Source of the DNA: Camarhynchus parvulus
Taxonomy: Eukaryota > Chordata > Aves > Passeriformes > Thraupidae
DNA: 64,000 nt
Assembly: GCF_901933205.1 (NCBI RefSeq)
Contig: NC_044572.1
Span: 34,441,501-34,505,500 of the forward strand
Direction of reading: 5' to 3'
This document shows positions 53,001 to 63,821 of this stretch, piece after piece (the stretch's first letter is position 1; every line of letters starts with the position of its first letter). Below the pieces are notes generated by a model. That model searched no databases. It saw nothing but the letters and a program-made list of their open reading frames with translations, and was not told where the DNA came from. Made by a program: the position numbers and the translations under genes.

Positions 53001-53609
53001 TAAAGTGCTAGTGAATTGTTAAAAGCTGAAGATGATAATTAGACAGCCTAATATAAACCTGCAAAAGAATGGTATTATGAGGAGTAAAGTGCTGCATTAT
53101 TGCCATTTGTAAAGTCGTTCCCGATTTTGGCAGTATGTGTTGTATTACTCTCTCCTCTCTTAATGGAATATCAGAGAAAAACCAAACTGAGCAAGCCATT
53201 GCAGATTCTGAGACCCTCAAAACACTGAGCTTTCTTCATGAGACATTCCAGGCTTAGGTGCTAAAACACTGCATCAGAATTAAGTCATACCTCCTGGCAT
53301 GAATCAGCTGCTAAATCCAGTTCAATCGTGTATCTTTGATACAAATCCCTCTTGGATAACTGCAGTGTGGAGTCAAGTGCCAAAGGAACCTCCAGACCCA
53401 GGTGCTAGAGGCACTGTTGAGGAGCATTAGGCTGAGAGTGAAAAAAAAAAAAAAAGGAGGCACTGGAGTAGTTACAGGGTGGAACAATAACTTTGGCACC
53501 GGCAAGCGTCCCAGACGACGACTCAGAGACACTGCCAACTAGATGCAGAATGTTTAAATGTTCGAAAAGCAATGAGACACTCTATTATATCAGTTAAGAT
53601 TCTTTGTGA
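47073..53609. other. Gene-poor tract
   Basis: No supported gene. A TTTG/T run lies at 51421-51451 and a 15-nt poly-A at 53441-53455. An exon-like interval at 52195-52287 is discussed under findings. Frames on both strands at 48.57-49.27 kb are unrecognised. Confidence 0.5.
53441..53455 (+). repeat. Poly-A homopolymer
   Basis: Fifteen consecutive A residues, with no retroposed sequence recognisable upstream. Confidence 0.9.
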
Positions 53610-54030
53610 CTGCGCTGTTCCAGCGCCTCTGTGGTTCCGCCGCGGCATCAAACCCTGCCCGGCGGACCCCGGGCACACCTGGGCAGGTGGACAGCAGCGC
53701 ATCCTCGCAGGGCTGCAGCTCGAGACGGAGCTTTCCCTCCCTTCTCGGGCACCGCGTTACTCCTTAAACATTTTCTAGATAAAGAAACTCGAGCAAACAA
53801 AAATACCCGAAAGAGTTCGGGGCTGCAGGACCCGAGTCCCAGCTGAGCGCTGGTCTCCCCTGCGGTTGTCACCCAGCAGAGGCTCCGCGCCTGCCGGAGC
53901 TCGGCACGGCCAGGAGACCGCTTTCTCCTGGCAGCGCCGGCGCGGCCCGGCTGCGCTCCTTCCCGCCCGGGCATCGGTGCCGGAGCCCGCGGGTGCCCGG
54001 GACGCGGGGGACGGGCCGCCGCTGCCAGGC

Positions 54031-54037
54031 TGACTCA
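54031..54037 (+). promoter_or_regulatory. AP-1 site TGACTCA
   Basis: Perfect AP-1 (Fos/Jun) consensus about 190 bp upstream of the proposed start. On the minus strand the same bases belong to a possible splice donor 'ggggg|gtgagt', so a divergent minus-strand transcript is an alternative explanation for its sequence. Confidence 0.55.
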
Positions 54038-54154
54038 CCCCCGCTCCTCCCCGCACCCCGCGGGGGCGGGACCGCCCGAGGCCGCGCCCCCGCCCCGCGC
54101 TCCCGGCCCCCCCCGCCCGGCACGGACCGCAATGATTTAGAAGTTCAGGAATCC

Positions 54155-54222
54155 CACGTGACGTCACGGAGGGTGATGTAATGCTTCTCTAAATAGAACG
54201 TATTGTAACCGTCCCTCAGTCC
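54155..54222 (+). promoter_or_regulatory. Core promoter module: E-box/CRE, CARE-like site, TATA-like box, initiator
   Basis: In order: E-box CACGTG (54155-54160) overlaps by two bases a perfect palindromic CRE TGACGTCA (54159-54166). Next is TGATGTAAT (54174-54182), close to the ATF4/CEBP composite motif TGATGNAAN. A TATA-like CTAAATAG (54189-54196) follows, and then an initiator-like TCAGTCC with the A at 54218. The TATA-like element starts about 28 bp before that A, the spacing expected of a focused promoter. CRE and E-box factors (CREB/ATF, USF or MYC/CLOCK-type bHLH) are known binders of such sites. That this gene responds to cAMP, calcium or stress signals is inference. The start nucleotide is a prediction. 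Confidence 0.6.
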
Positions 54223-54273
54223 AACGTGGTTCCTCCGGCCGCGCTGCCGGTCCCGTCCCCGCCGCGCCGGGCG
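54218..54273 (+). other. Putative first exon (non-coding) of an unidentified gene
   Basis: The proposed exon runs from the initiator-like A to a consensus donor GCG|GTAAGT (intron begins at 54274). It is 56 nt, GC-rich, and contains no ATG, so it would be 5' UTR. If transcription starts further upstream the exon would be longer. The strength of the donor and its position just after the promoter module are the support; no transcript evidence is available. Confidence 0.5.
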
Positions 54274-54281
54274 GTAAGTTC

Positions 54282-54291
54282 CTAAAAATAC
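54282..54291 (+). promoter_or_regulatory. MEF2-like site
   Basis: CTAAAAATAC matches nine of ten positions of the MEF2 consensus YTAWWWWTAR, just downstream of the proposed first donor. Together with the CRE and AP-1 sites it would fit an activity-regulated promoter in neurons or muscle. Function is inferred. Confidence 0.35.
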
Positions 54292-54666
54292 GGGGCTGCC
54301 CCGGGAAGGCGCCCGGCGCGGCGAGCGGCGCGCCCCGCAGCGCGCCCCGCACGGAGCCGAGCTCAGCAGCAGCGCTGGGTGCGCGGCTGGGGAAGGGGCA
54401 GCCTGCGGCTGCAGGGGCTCTGCCCTCCGCCACCGCATCTGTTCCGCAGGCGGCAGCGCCTGTCTCCGTCGCGGGCGCGGGGTCCCGCCGCTCCCGCGTC
54501 CCCGCCGTGCTCGGGGAGAGGGGCGTGAGCGATCCCGCGTCCCGCGGAGGGTCGGGCAGGACAGGGTAGAGCGGCGGGGGCGGGAGCGCACGGTCGCCGA
54601 GACGCGGGGAAGCCGGACTCCCCGTCCGCACTTCGGGGAGTTTGGGAAGTCTGCGCGCTGCTTCCC

Positions 54667-54698
54667 GGGACGGGATGGGATGGGATGGGATGGGGCGG
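54667..54698 (+). repeat. GGGAT tandem repeat, G-quadruplex-capable
   Basis: Six G-tracts of three or more (starting at 54667, 54672, 54677, 54682, 54687 and 54692) are separated by one or two bases. This satisfies the usual G3+N1-7 rule for a G-quadruplex on the plus strand. It lies in the CpG island, in what would be intron 1. Whether it folds is not known. Confidence 0.75.
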
Positions 54699-55219
54699 CT
54701 GCCGCGGAGCGCAAGCAGCACCCCGCTGGTGCTGCCCCGAGCGGAGCGAGCGGGTGGGCAGCTCCCGGAGGAGCGAACGCGGGGTCCCCGCGCTCGCGGC
54801 GGGCTGGACGGCTCCCGGCGATGACAGCTCGGCGGCGCGCTGCCCCGCCATCCTCTCTCCCCGCCGCCCCCAAAACTTCTGGATAAGTTTCGCGGCGGCG
54901 GCCGTGCTTCCCAGCGAGCCGGGAGCAGCCGGCGGTGTCCGCGGAGCGGTGCTCGGGGTGGTGCGCGGCCGCTTTTCGCGTGAGACACCCCGGGTGCCGG
55001 GCTGCTGCCGGCCCTTACGTCATGCTGCGGGCCGGTGCGGGGCTGATGCTCCGCTTCTGATGCCCTCGGGTGCGGGGAGGGGGCGAGTGTTGACAAGGTC
55101 CCCTCTCTGCAGCCTTCCTCTCCCTTTACAGCCCCTCTACTCCGTTCATCATCCCCCCTGCTCCCAGCTCCGCGTCCCCCTGCTACTGTCCTCTCTTACA
55201 GGGGTCTCTCTCTCCCCAG

Positions 55220-55306
55220 CGAAGTTTTCAGGACCATAAGAGCTGCAAGAGTATAAGGGGAATACTTGCTAAACTCTGCCTCCTCTATTATTTATGTCCA
55301 AGCATG
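55220..55306 (+). other. Putative second exon carrying possible start codons
   Basis: The interval is bounded by a strong acceptor (pyrimidine-rich 'ggggtctctctctccccag', AG at 55218-55219) and a strong donor CATG|GTGAGT (intron from 55307). Alternative upstream AGs at 55166-55167 and 55200-55201 could serve as tandem acceptors. The exon is 87 nt. Two ATGs lie near its 3' end. ATG at 55294 has an in-frame TAA upstream (55270-55272), a weak context and would encode M-S-K-H before the junction. ATG at 55304-55306 has A at -3 and would be the last codon of the exon. Coding exons would therefore lie past the right edge. I cannot identify the protein from this. Confidence 0.5.
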
Positions 55307-58300
55307 GTGAGTGATCCTTCATCTCCAGGGCTCAATATAAGCTTTATAATTGGAAAGAGAGAGGTAGTTTCAGAGATGGGGGTAGGAATAAAGGAAAATG
55401 AAATGTCCATATGTTGTTTGGTTTTTCTTTTTTTATTTTTTTAAATCCAGACCTATATGAGAAGTGACTTAAGCAGCAAGATTAGAAGATTTCCATATAT
55501 TATCAGTAAGAAACAGTGCTTAGCTAGATGAAATTGAAGCTTGAACAGAAGAGTAAGAATTACTGTGAAGCATCTTACTTGGGCTTTTCTTGAGACTGCA
55601 GTTTTTAAAGAAAGATTCACCCGCTGGTGTGCACCAGACTTTCCTTGTCTGGCCATTTGGACAAGCAGCAGTGCGTCAAGGAACAGTGGTGTAGGAAAAC
55701 TTTCTTGTAAGACATATGTGGGGATAATCCAGAAACTGGACTGAAAGAAAATTGAGAGGTAGAAAGTGAGAGCTGAATGCAAAAATGTAGGGTAATTTGT
55801 GGGAATTTTGCTGAAGAGGTATGCTTCCATAAAGGTACTGTTTATTTTCAATATAAAAGTGTACAGTGGTGAAAGTCCCTGCTCAGTGTTTTGTAACTTT
55901 CTTGTGGTGAATGAGGTTGTCGGTATCAAAAGCTGGAAATTCTTAATAAAAAATGGCTAAACTCCTTATTTGTGACTCCTTAATCCCAAAGGGAGCTGTA
56001 CGGGTCGCAAAGCACTAGGGAAAAGTGTGATTAATGATCAGTGATTAGTGATAAGTGATTAGTGGTTTTATTCAAACTGTTACCTCTGACCAGAAGCACA
56101 CATCAGAGGATTAACAGGCTCTTTAGATAAATGCTCATTAGTGGAAGGGGGAAAGCAAAGATAATAGGCGTGCACACAGGGACAACTTTCTAGGAAAATC
56201 ATTCCTGTCTCTGGCATAATAAGCTCTATTAGCAGAAAGGCTCTTTAATTTAAAAGTTGCTTTTATCTTGTAAATCAAAGATAGATGTAGAAGTTTGCTG
56301 TGCTATTATAGCCTAAATTTTCCCATATCAACTAGATGTGGATTATCTCAGTAGTGATATTTTATTAAAAAAAACCCCACACCACAATTGAATCTGTAAG
56401 AAACGGAACATTCCCAAGGGCTAAAGCCCTGCATCCCGAGGCATCTGCTCCCAAAGCCTGCTGCTGGCAGCTGACTAGATGGCGCAGTCCTGTTGTGAGT
56501 GAATGTACACTTCTGGGTTATGAACTTAGCAAGTAGCAGCTTGCTAGGTGTCCTTCAACACTTACAACAAAGTTGATTCTGTGCTGGGTTGGAGGCTAGA
56601 CAGTGCTATGAGTTTGTAGTCACATTTTCCACTTCAGTTAATCTACGGAGTTAAAGGCTGCTGGAAAAATTAGTCTCATTTACTGAAAGAGATGGTGAGA
56701 GAAAGAAGAAGAGAATGAGAGAGGGGCAGATAGCTACAGCCCGGGACATAACTCTTGATTGCACTGTTTTGTACTGCTTAAATGAAGTACAGTTCTGATG
56801 GCCCTAATTAATGAAGCCTGAAAGCTCTTGGGAGTTTTTCCCCCAGCTATAACTGGCAAAGTGAGTGTTTTTCTTTCTTTTAAATAAGTCACTAAAAAGA
56901 AGGAACAGTTGGTGTGGTGGTTGAACAAAACAACTTGGACCTGACTGTGCTTTACAGATTATGGTAAGGAGCCTGTTTTTATGATAACTAACCAGGGATT
57001 TTTCATTACTCTTAATTATATATGGCTTGGGAAGAAGTGGCATCCACTGCTCTCGATAGGCTTGGGGGTTTCCTTTTTCCCATTAGCTTGCATGGGATTT
57101 ATGTTTCGTTTCAACTGTGGAGATCATCAAAGTTTCAAAACTTTAAAAGAAACACTTGAGCGAAACAGGAAATAGAAATAATGAACTTATGGCATGAAAA
57201 AGAAATGGCTGTATTCTCCTATTGTTGCATCTTTAATTGGAGACTCTTAGGAATAGTTGGGCTAATGTTTAAAATCAAAAAGTTTTATAATAGCATATAA
57301 AAAAGGTAATAAGCACTGTCTGCCAGTTGTGAATATTGGATGGCACTTTTCCAGGATTTAAAATTGCTATATTTTTAAAAGTTTACACATTTAGAACAAG
57401 CGGAAACCTTTTCCCCCTTCCAAAACACCCATTTATAGTTCAGCTTCAATTTATCACACTACTCTTCTGCTAATTTAACCCAGGGAATGTAAGGGGAAAG
57501 AAACCACATATATACATTTAAAGAGAAGATAGAAGCGAGATTGTACATGTAATTTTATTTATATCACCACTTAGCAGAATGACTTACACAGATAAAGAGT
57601 AATAGGTGCTTTTTAAATTTGATATTCACTTCCTCACGCTGCAAATCTAAAATGTGCTGCACTCACATTTATCCTGTTCACTGCCGAGGAATCTCCTGTA
57701 AAAGATCATTGCTGTGAGAGCTGGAGTTCACTCTGAAGTTGATAAGAGAGAGGTAATCTCCCCGTGCCGTCAGAAGGCTGCTCTTACATACTAAACCTTT
57801 CAACTCTGTGTGGGCAGAATCTCTCTGAGCTCAGTAAGGCTTGCAGGATGATTTGAAACTGGGTTATTAACTTGTCTCCTTGTGGCTCCCTCTAAAAACC
57901 TGTCTCTGTGCTCCTAATCAGGGTATGAGGATCTTAAATATTAGATGAATTCTTGCAAGGTTGTTGTTACTTTTTAAAAAATTTCTTTAGTCAAGGACTT
58001 TTCCTCTACTTTTTGTCATCCTGTGTCTCTAATTTCTGCCATTAGTTGACTTTCTAGATTTCCTGTAAACCTGTTGCTTTGAGGGTTTATACTTATGTCT
58101 ATGTATTATTAGCTTTAATTTTAATTCCAGTGACCATCTTTCTTATAAACTCTTTATTATGAGAAAACTATTTCAGGACAAGATTTTGCAATAAAAGAAG
58201 AACAAAACTGTTTTTACTTCAAACATTTAAAAATATTATTAAGGACCATGTGATTTATTATTGGAACAAACAGGGTTTTTTTCTCAAGGCCTGCGAACAC

Positions 58301-60974
58301 TGATTTTTCTTGTAACTTATTGCAGGAATACTCTACTCAGCAGACGCAGTTGCTGGAAAAGCAGATGTATAAAGCAACAAGTCTTTCAGTTCTGCTTCAT
58401 GGGTCTAGGTGATTCTTTTGCTTTGATTCTGTTTTCGTTATCTCATGCTAATCAAATTAATAGGCAGACATATATAACTAAGCCAGCCCTTTTGGCTTAA
58501 TCTTTCATGTGCAAACTTACATTGATACAAATACATAGCAGTCTCAGTGGAAATATTTAAAATACTTTGAGATTCTGTCAGTCCTAAGTACTAACTTCAG
58601 GGCTGATCAGAGAGCTTGGTAGGCCACTCTGCAATATCTCAAAAAATTTTTGTTGATTTGTCCTCTCTTCATGCTGCAAGCTATTCAACCCCTGTTCCCC
58701 CCTCCTCCATCCCCACCCACCCTTATTTCTTGGTAGATTATCTCAGCAAATTATAATGCTCCAGAGCTTTTAGGGCTCTAGCCTTAAAAAAGAACTTTTA
58801 AGGCTTTTGCATTTCTCTGCCTTGAGAAATGATCGAAGTTGATCACAAATTTAAAGCAACAGTTTGGAATAAGAACTATGAAAACATATATTTTCCTCTT
58901 ACCAAAAGTGATATGACTATGCTAATTTGCAATTCTGAAGGTGTAGTATTCTCGGCCACAGACAAAACAGTGATCTCAGACAATATGTTATCATGCTGGA
59001 TTTTAACTTCAGCTATGTTATAGCATTAAGTACAGAAATTAACTTCTGTAGACTTGACATGTAAAAACAAAATCCTGTTATGGAAATATTTTTGTTTTGG
59101 TTACATATACAATTAAATAAATTATTTAAATAGTCTCAGGTATACATAAAAAGCACAACATAACATACATAAAATTATTATTTTGGATATGTGATGAAAG
59201 GACCTGTTGAAGCAGATAAGCTCTTGTAGTTTTTTACATCCGTGGAGCTCTTGTGTTACTTTGTGCACTGATTGTTTTGCTCCTGTTATGGCTCAGGTTA
59301 ATGAGGCAACATTGAAACTCTAAAATAATACTTAATCTACTATTTTTCACTAAGGTGTCATTTTAGTCTGTAATTAAAATTACTGAGAGTCAGCATTTCT
59401 TTACTAGCCGTTGTGTGGGAAATGCCGGTGTTATTTGCCCTTAGAGAGTTAGGAAAGGGTTGGTTGCGCTGGTTTGTAGGTTTTTAGGTTGTAATATCAA
59501 ATGCTATTTCATAAACACAAAGAGATTTTCCAAGGATTTTGCTGAAGGCTGTAGGATTTTCAAAGTAAAACACTGAAAGCTTACAACAATTTCCTTAGCT
59601 TAAAAGATGTTTTGCTTTTGGTTCTTGTTTCCGCCTTATACTTTTTTGAGAATTTGTTCAAGAACTCGGTCCCACACACTTCTCCAGAATAAATGCCTTG
59701 AAACACTGTCACCAGCAGTGTTTGTGTAGGTGTGTGGTTTTAATAATCTCTTCCTTTGAGACAGCTCATGTCACTGTCGTGCTGCCCTGCCATGTAAAGT
59801 GATTTTAAGGCGTGGGGTGAAGACTCACTTGGCCAGAAGGCTCCACTTTGTGGCTGATAAAAATGGCATCTTTAGAAGAAGGAATGACATTTGAATTTAA
59901 TTGGAGAAAAAACCTACAAATCCTTTCTTACCTTTGCCAGCTGATTCTGCTTTTCCTTAGCTCTGAATGTTTTTGTTGCTCTTACTGGGGTACGGAGACC
60001 TCTGCTAGCTCAGGAACTGGGCATGGTTTGATCTCACCTGCAGCTTTCTACCACACATAAACTCTACAAATAGTTTCTATGGCCTTTTTAACCTTTGTAG
60101 AGTTTTCTCAAGCAGCTTGCTTTTCTCTCATCTCGGCTTCTTTCCTTCCTAAGGGCCTTGTCTCTGTGTGCCCCCACTCACCACATCATTTCAATGCAGT
60201 TGAAATGTCTGGTCCCAATCTCTGTATGTTTGTGTATTTTAAAGTTTTTTGTCCAGGGATGTACTGAGTTCAAACTAGTCATCCTTAAATACACTGCCTA
60301 AAGTTAATACTTTAGAGATATGTAATTAATTTGGCTGATCTTTCCTCATTTAGAGGAAGCTGCCTTTTTTCCTGTTTACTTTGTGGGCTTGTGCCTTTAG
60401 TTATTCTCCCATTGCATGTAAGGCAGCATTGTTCATCACCACCTTTTTCTGAGCTGTACCCAGAAACTAATTTGTCTTTTCAGGGAAATCAACCTGGACC
60501 AGGGGCTCCTAGATCTAACATCTGAGGGGTTTTTTCCCTGCTGGTCTAATGCAAAGAATGCTAGTTAATATGCTCAACACAGGGGGCTCTGTAGCATAAT
60601 AAACAGAATCTGAGACTGGATTTGGGATGCGTTGTATAGAGCAGCTATAACAGCAAGCAATTAATTAAGATGTTAGCGTCTTGTATTCCCTCTCATTTTC
60701 CCCCTTTCTTGTCTTTTAAATCTTTCAGTTCTGGAGTGCTGAAAATACTACCTGAAGAGTAATACTCTGCCTAAGTAAATGCTCCAAGATATGGATGATG
60801 ATATTAGTAGGTCACTTGGTCGTGCACTGATGCTGCAAACCAGCTGCCAGTAATTCAGTCATGGCAGAACTAGTTTGCAATCATTCCCAGTCCAAATATA
60901 CCTCTCACTTAACTTTTCAGAAAACTTTTATTCAACAGCAATGCTCTGTTACTAGGTGCAGAGCTTTAAATTAT
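55307..60974 (+). other. Probable long intron 2 (left part)
   Basis: If the exon model is right, this is intron. I find no further exon with defensible splice sites and no recognisable coding sequence. The largest frame (minus 55929-55453, 158 codons) overlaps a 67-codon plus frame and shows no known motif; it is hydrophobic and probably compositional. An enhancer-like block is listed separately. Confidence 0.45.
57600..57800. promoter_or_regulatory. Candidate intronic enhancer-like block
   Basis: Non-repetitive, with preserved CpGs ('cacgctg', 'tgccgagg', 'cccgtgccgtc') in an otherwise CpG-poor intron, and a GATA motif GATAAG at 57741-57746. The look is that of a conserved non-coding element near a developmental or signalling gene promoter. 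This is inferred from composition only. Confidence 0.25.
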
Positions 60975-61230
60975 GAATGGCCTCAAGTTGCACCAGAAGA
61001 GGTTTAGCTTGCCTATTAGGAAAAATTTCTTCACCAAAAGGGTTGTCAAGCATTGGAACAAGCTGCCCAGGGAAATGACTGAGTTACCATCCCTGGAGGT
61101 AATTGTAATTACAAGATGTGTAGATGTGGCAGCTGGGGACATGGTTTTGTAGCAGATTTGGCAGTGTTGGGTTAATGGCTCAACTTGATGATAAGGGACT
61201 TTTCTAACTTAAACAGTTCTGTGATTCTGT
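60975..61230 (+). mobile_element. CR1 LINE, 3' end fragment
   Basis: Typical CR1 tail. The order is 'ggcctcaagttgcaccagaa', 'gaggtttagcttgcctatta', 'ggaaaaatttcttcaccaaa', 'gcattggaacaagctgccca', 'ttggcagtgttgggttaatg', 'caacttgatgataaggg' and the terminal 'ttctgtgattctgt' octamer repeats at 61217-61230. It is 5'-truncated and its A/T-biased changes mark it as an old copy. It lies in the probable intron in the same orientation as the proposed gene. Confidence 0.92.
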
Positions 61231-61689
61231 AATAGTAAATCATACCTCCGTAGGTACTACCCTGAATTAACTTTAAGCAATTGGTTTGGTTACATCTGCT
61301 TTTGGTTCTGGTCAAGTCAGTGAATGAGTTTATCGCAATTCTTTTTTAGGTGCCCAGCAGGAACTCCAAAGGTGACCTGAGTGTGTGATGGCAAAGAGCC
61401 TGGAATTCTGCTTGTCCAGAAATGGCACTGTCTGTGTTAGAACTTTGGGCTTGCCAGTATCTTACTTATAGGAAACTTCTTTTCTCAGAATGGTTGTAAA
61501 AACTAAAAGTAGAGCAATGGAGTAGAAACAGATAATGAATTGCTTTGTTCAGGACTATCTTTTCCTACCTATTGTTTAACTTCATTATGGAATAAATGCT
61601 TTAGGAAGAAGAAATTTTGGTTAAGGGTTTATGATAATTTCAATCACGACATCAACTTCATTTTTTGTGACTTAAAAAAAAGCTCATTT

Positions 61690-61810
61690 TGCTGGTGATG
61701 ACTTAGGCACGGGGGAAATGGCGTTTACATATTTTCCCCAAATATGCAAATGAAGAGATCAGGATCAACATCTGTAGAGACTTCCATAATTTTCTAGAGT
61801 GCGCAAAATG
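61690..61810. promoter_or_regulatory. Candidate regulatory block with octamer motif
   Basis: Contains a perfect POU octamer ATGCAAAT (61744-61751) next to 'tttacatattttcccc' and CpG-containing 'ggcacggg' and 'atggcgttt' stretches. Non-repetitive. The single octamer is the main support. Confidence 0.22.
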
Positions 61811-62299
61811 AGGGAAAAGAAGGGATTCTGTAGTTAAAAACAAGTTAAGGAATTTTCCTTCTTTTCTCTACTTCCATATATCCTTAAGTGTATCAGTGTA
61901 GCACTTTAAAGTTGTTTTATATCTGTTATTAAATAAGGCCAGTGTAAATTTCTTTTACTGGATGTGTGACAGAAAAGTATTTTAAAAAGGCAGTGGGAGA
62001 ACAAAATGAATGATGTAAAACTTAAACCGCTTTCTACAATTCCTGTACTGCCCTTTCATTCTTCAGTGCTAGTAAAGCAGTACATGGACTCAGGCATGAA
62101 AATGGGTTAAATTTGAGTAATTGATGGTTTTTCACAAAAAGTGAGAGAAAGCAGTAATCTAACTATTTTGATGAGAATCTTTAAAAGACAAGCTTCTGTA
62201 AATAATTTGCTATGAAAGTAGAAAGGATCAAAAGAGCCATGGGTTTTATGACTGGGTAAGTAGAATTACATTCTTGTGGATTTAAAAAATATCATAGTA

Positions 62300-62385
62300 G
62301 AGCCTAATTCTCCACTCACCCTGATACAAATCTGGAGCAACTCTATAGAAATCTGTGGAGTTACCAACTGCAATAATACTCATTG
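62300..62385. repeat. Ancient sauropsid palindromic repeat
   Basis: 'agcctaattctccactcacc', 'ctgatacaaatctggagcaa', 'ctctatagaaatctgtggag' and 'ttaccaactg' follow a common old repeat of reptiles and birds. Its core is 'aaatcaggagtaactccattg' then 'aagtcaatggagttac', a near-palindrome. Diverged. Confidence 0.6.
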
Positions 62386-62429
62386 AAAAGAAAATTAGAT
62401 TCACGAGGTCTATTCTGAACATAGCCTAT

Positions 62430-62870
62430 CAGTTGTGCGCTGTGCAAATCCCATTATTAGAGTAATAGCCTTACATGTCACGTTAAGGACGGCTGTTTCC
62501 CCAAGATGAACATGTTTGCAGCTCTCCTCATCTTGTGGCTACTTTTTAAGGGGGCAGGGGGATATTGAGAATACTTATTTTCTGCTCAATTAATATTCCT
62601 TCCGTGCACTCTCCTTCCTCTCACGCGCTTTATGTGTGGGTGCGCAGTCTGCACTCTCCATCATCTATCTGTCTGTGTCTCTTTGGCTGTGACAGTCACC
62701 ACTCTGGCCTCAGGCTTGCACAACATAGATGAAAAGCCCACCAAGCTTTTCAGTTAAACATGGCAGGATATAATTCTGCTCCTAAATATGATGTGCACTT
62801 TCACGATTAACGATGCAGCTGTGAATTGGAAGTAACACCTTAGACTTCAGTCACATTTTTTATGTGGCGG
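62430..62870. promoter_or_regulatory. Candidate conserved non-coding element
   Basis: About 440 bp without recognisable repeats. It is richer in CpG than its surroundings ('gtgcgctgtg', 'gtcacgttaaggacgg', 'ctcacgcgctttatg', 'gggtgcgcag') and contains TA-rich homeodomain-like cores ('caattaatatt', 'cgattaacg'). It could be an intronic enhancer or an alternative promoter. No splice donor supports the latter clearly. Confidence 0.28.
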
Positions 62871-63821
62871 TTTTAGGTTTTCGTTCATCATTTGAAAAAA
62901 AGGAGGCGATAGAGGGCAAAAGAAGTGAGGAGGCAGTGTGGCTCGGCAGTTTTAATAAATTGGAGTATTTGTCTGCAGCACTGCAGAAAGCAACACCCAG
63001 GACACTTGGGCATCTTGCATAGCTCCCAAGCTGGCCTGAGAGTGGGAAAAAATTCTTTGAGAAATGGGGGAAAAATGTCATCACTGCCTGAGCTGCTCTG
63101 ATTTTGTTTTTTAAACAGCAATAAACAGGGAATTTTGAGTAAAGAAAAACATTTTAAAGAGTGATAAATAGACAGTGTCCAGTGTACAACCCACACTTTG
63201 CCCAGGCGTAATCATGTACTCTTACTTGCTTCCAATTTTCTTCATTTGGCCCAGCATATGTGGAGTCAGCTCTGTTTCTTTTGAAATTGGTGTAAAATGC
63301 TTGACTTCTCTGAAACTGTGTGGAGTGAGGGTATGGCCCATGGTTGATTATTAATGGCACACAAAGGGCATCTTCTGTGTATATTCTTTTGTGAGAAGCT
63401 ATAACAAATATTTTTAGGCCCTATAACCACTCTGATGTGCAAAGTCTCTGGATCCCTAACAATCCAGAGGTTAATTTATAAAAAAAATAAAATGAAACAA
63501 ACCCACAACTATTATTTCATTGCCAAACATTTTTAAAAAGCACTATTTATGTAGGCCCTATATAAGCACACATTGTTTTATGTTCCTTCTGCTGGCTTTG
63601 CGTTTGACTAAACCATTATTCTCGAAGCGCTGCTGTGCTGAGATCATCAGTGATGATGGTGTGAAAACAAACAAGTTTTAGCATGAGAAGTCACTATATA
63701 ATTTGACAGGGAGGTTGTCAGCACCAAAACATCTACATTCATTTCATCTCTGGTCAAAGCAAAATAAAAATCAGATGGCTAATGGGGAAAAATGCATTCT
63801 TAGGAGGAAGGGAAGGGGATT

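Larger units (their letters stand above)
53610..55090 (+). promoter_or_regulatory. Large CpG island spanning a gene 5' end
   Basis: About 1.5 kb of strongly GC-rich, CpG-dense DNA in an AT-rich surround, with sharp edges. It includes GC-box-like runs such as 'gggggcgggacc' (54063-54074). CpG density means it has stayed unmethylated in the germline, which is typical of vertebrate promoters. The many long frames here (for example minus 55096-54164, 310 codons; plus 54685-55239, 184 codons) are proline/arginine/alanine-rich. They overlap in nearly every frame and on both strands, so I treat them as compositional artefacts of scarce stop codons. The gene is not recognisable from this window. Confidence 0.9.

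Noticed and set aside
54145..55239. Long frames (up to 310 codons) on both strands in the GC-rich block
   Set aside because: Stops are rare in CpG-island composition. The frames overlap in nearly every phase and on both strands, are P/R/A/G-rich and match no protein I recognise.
55453..55929. 158-codon minus-strand frame
   Set aside because: Hydrophobic, unrecognised, overlapped by an opposite-strand frame, and located in the proposed intron with no promoter or splice evidence.
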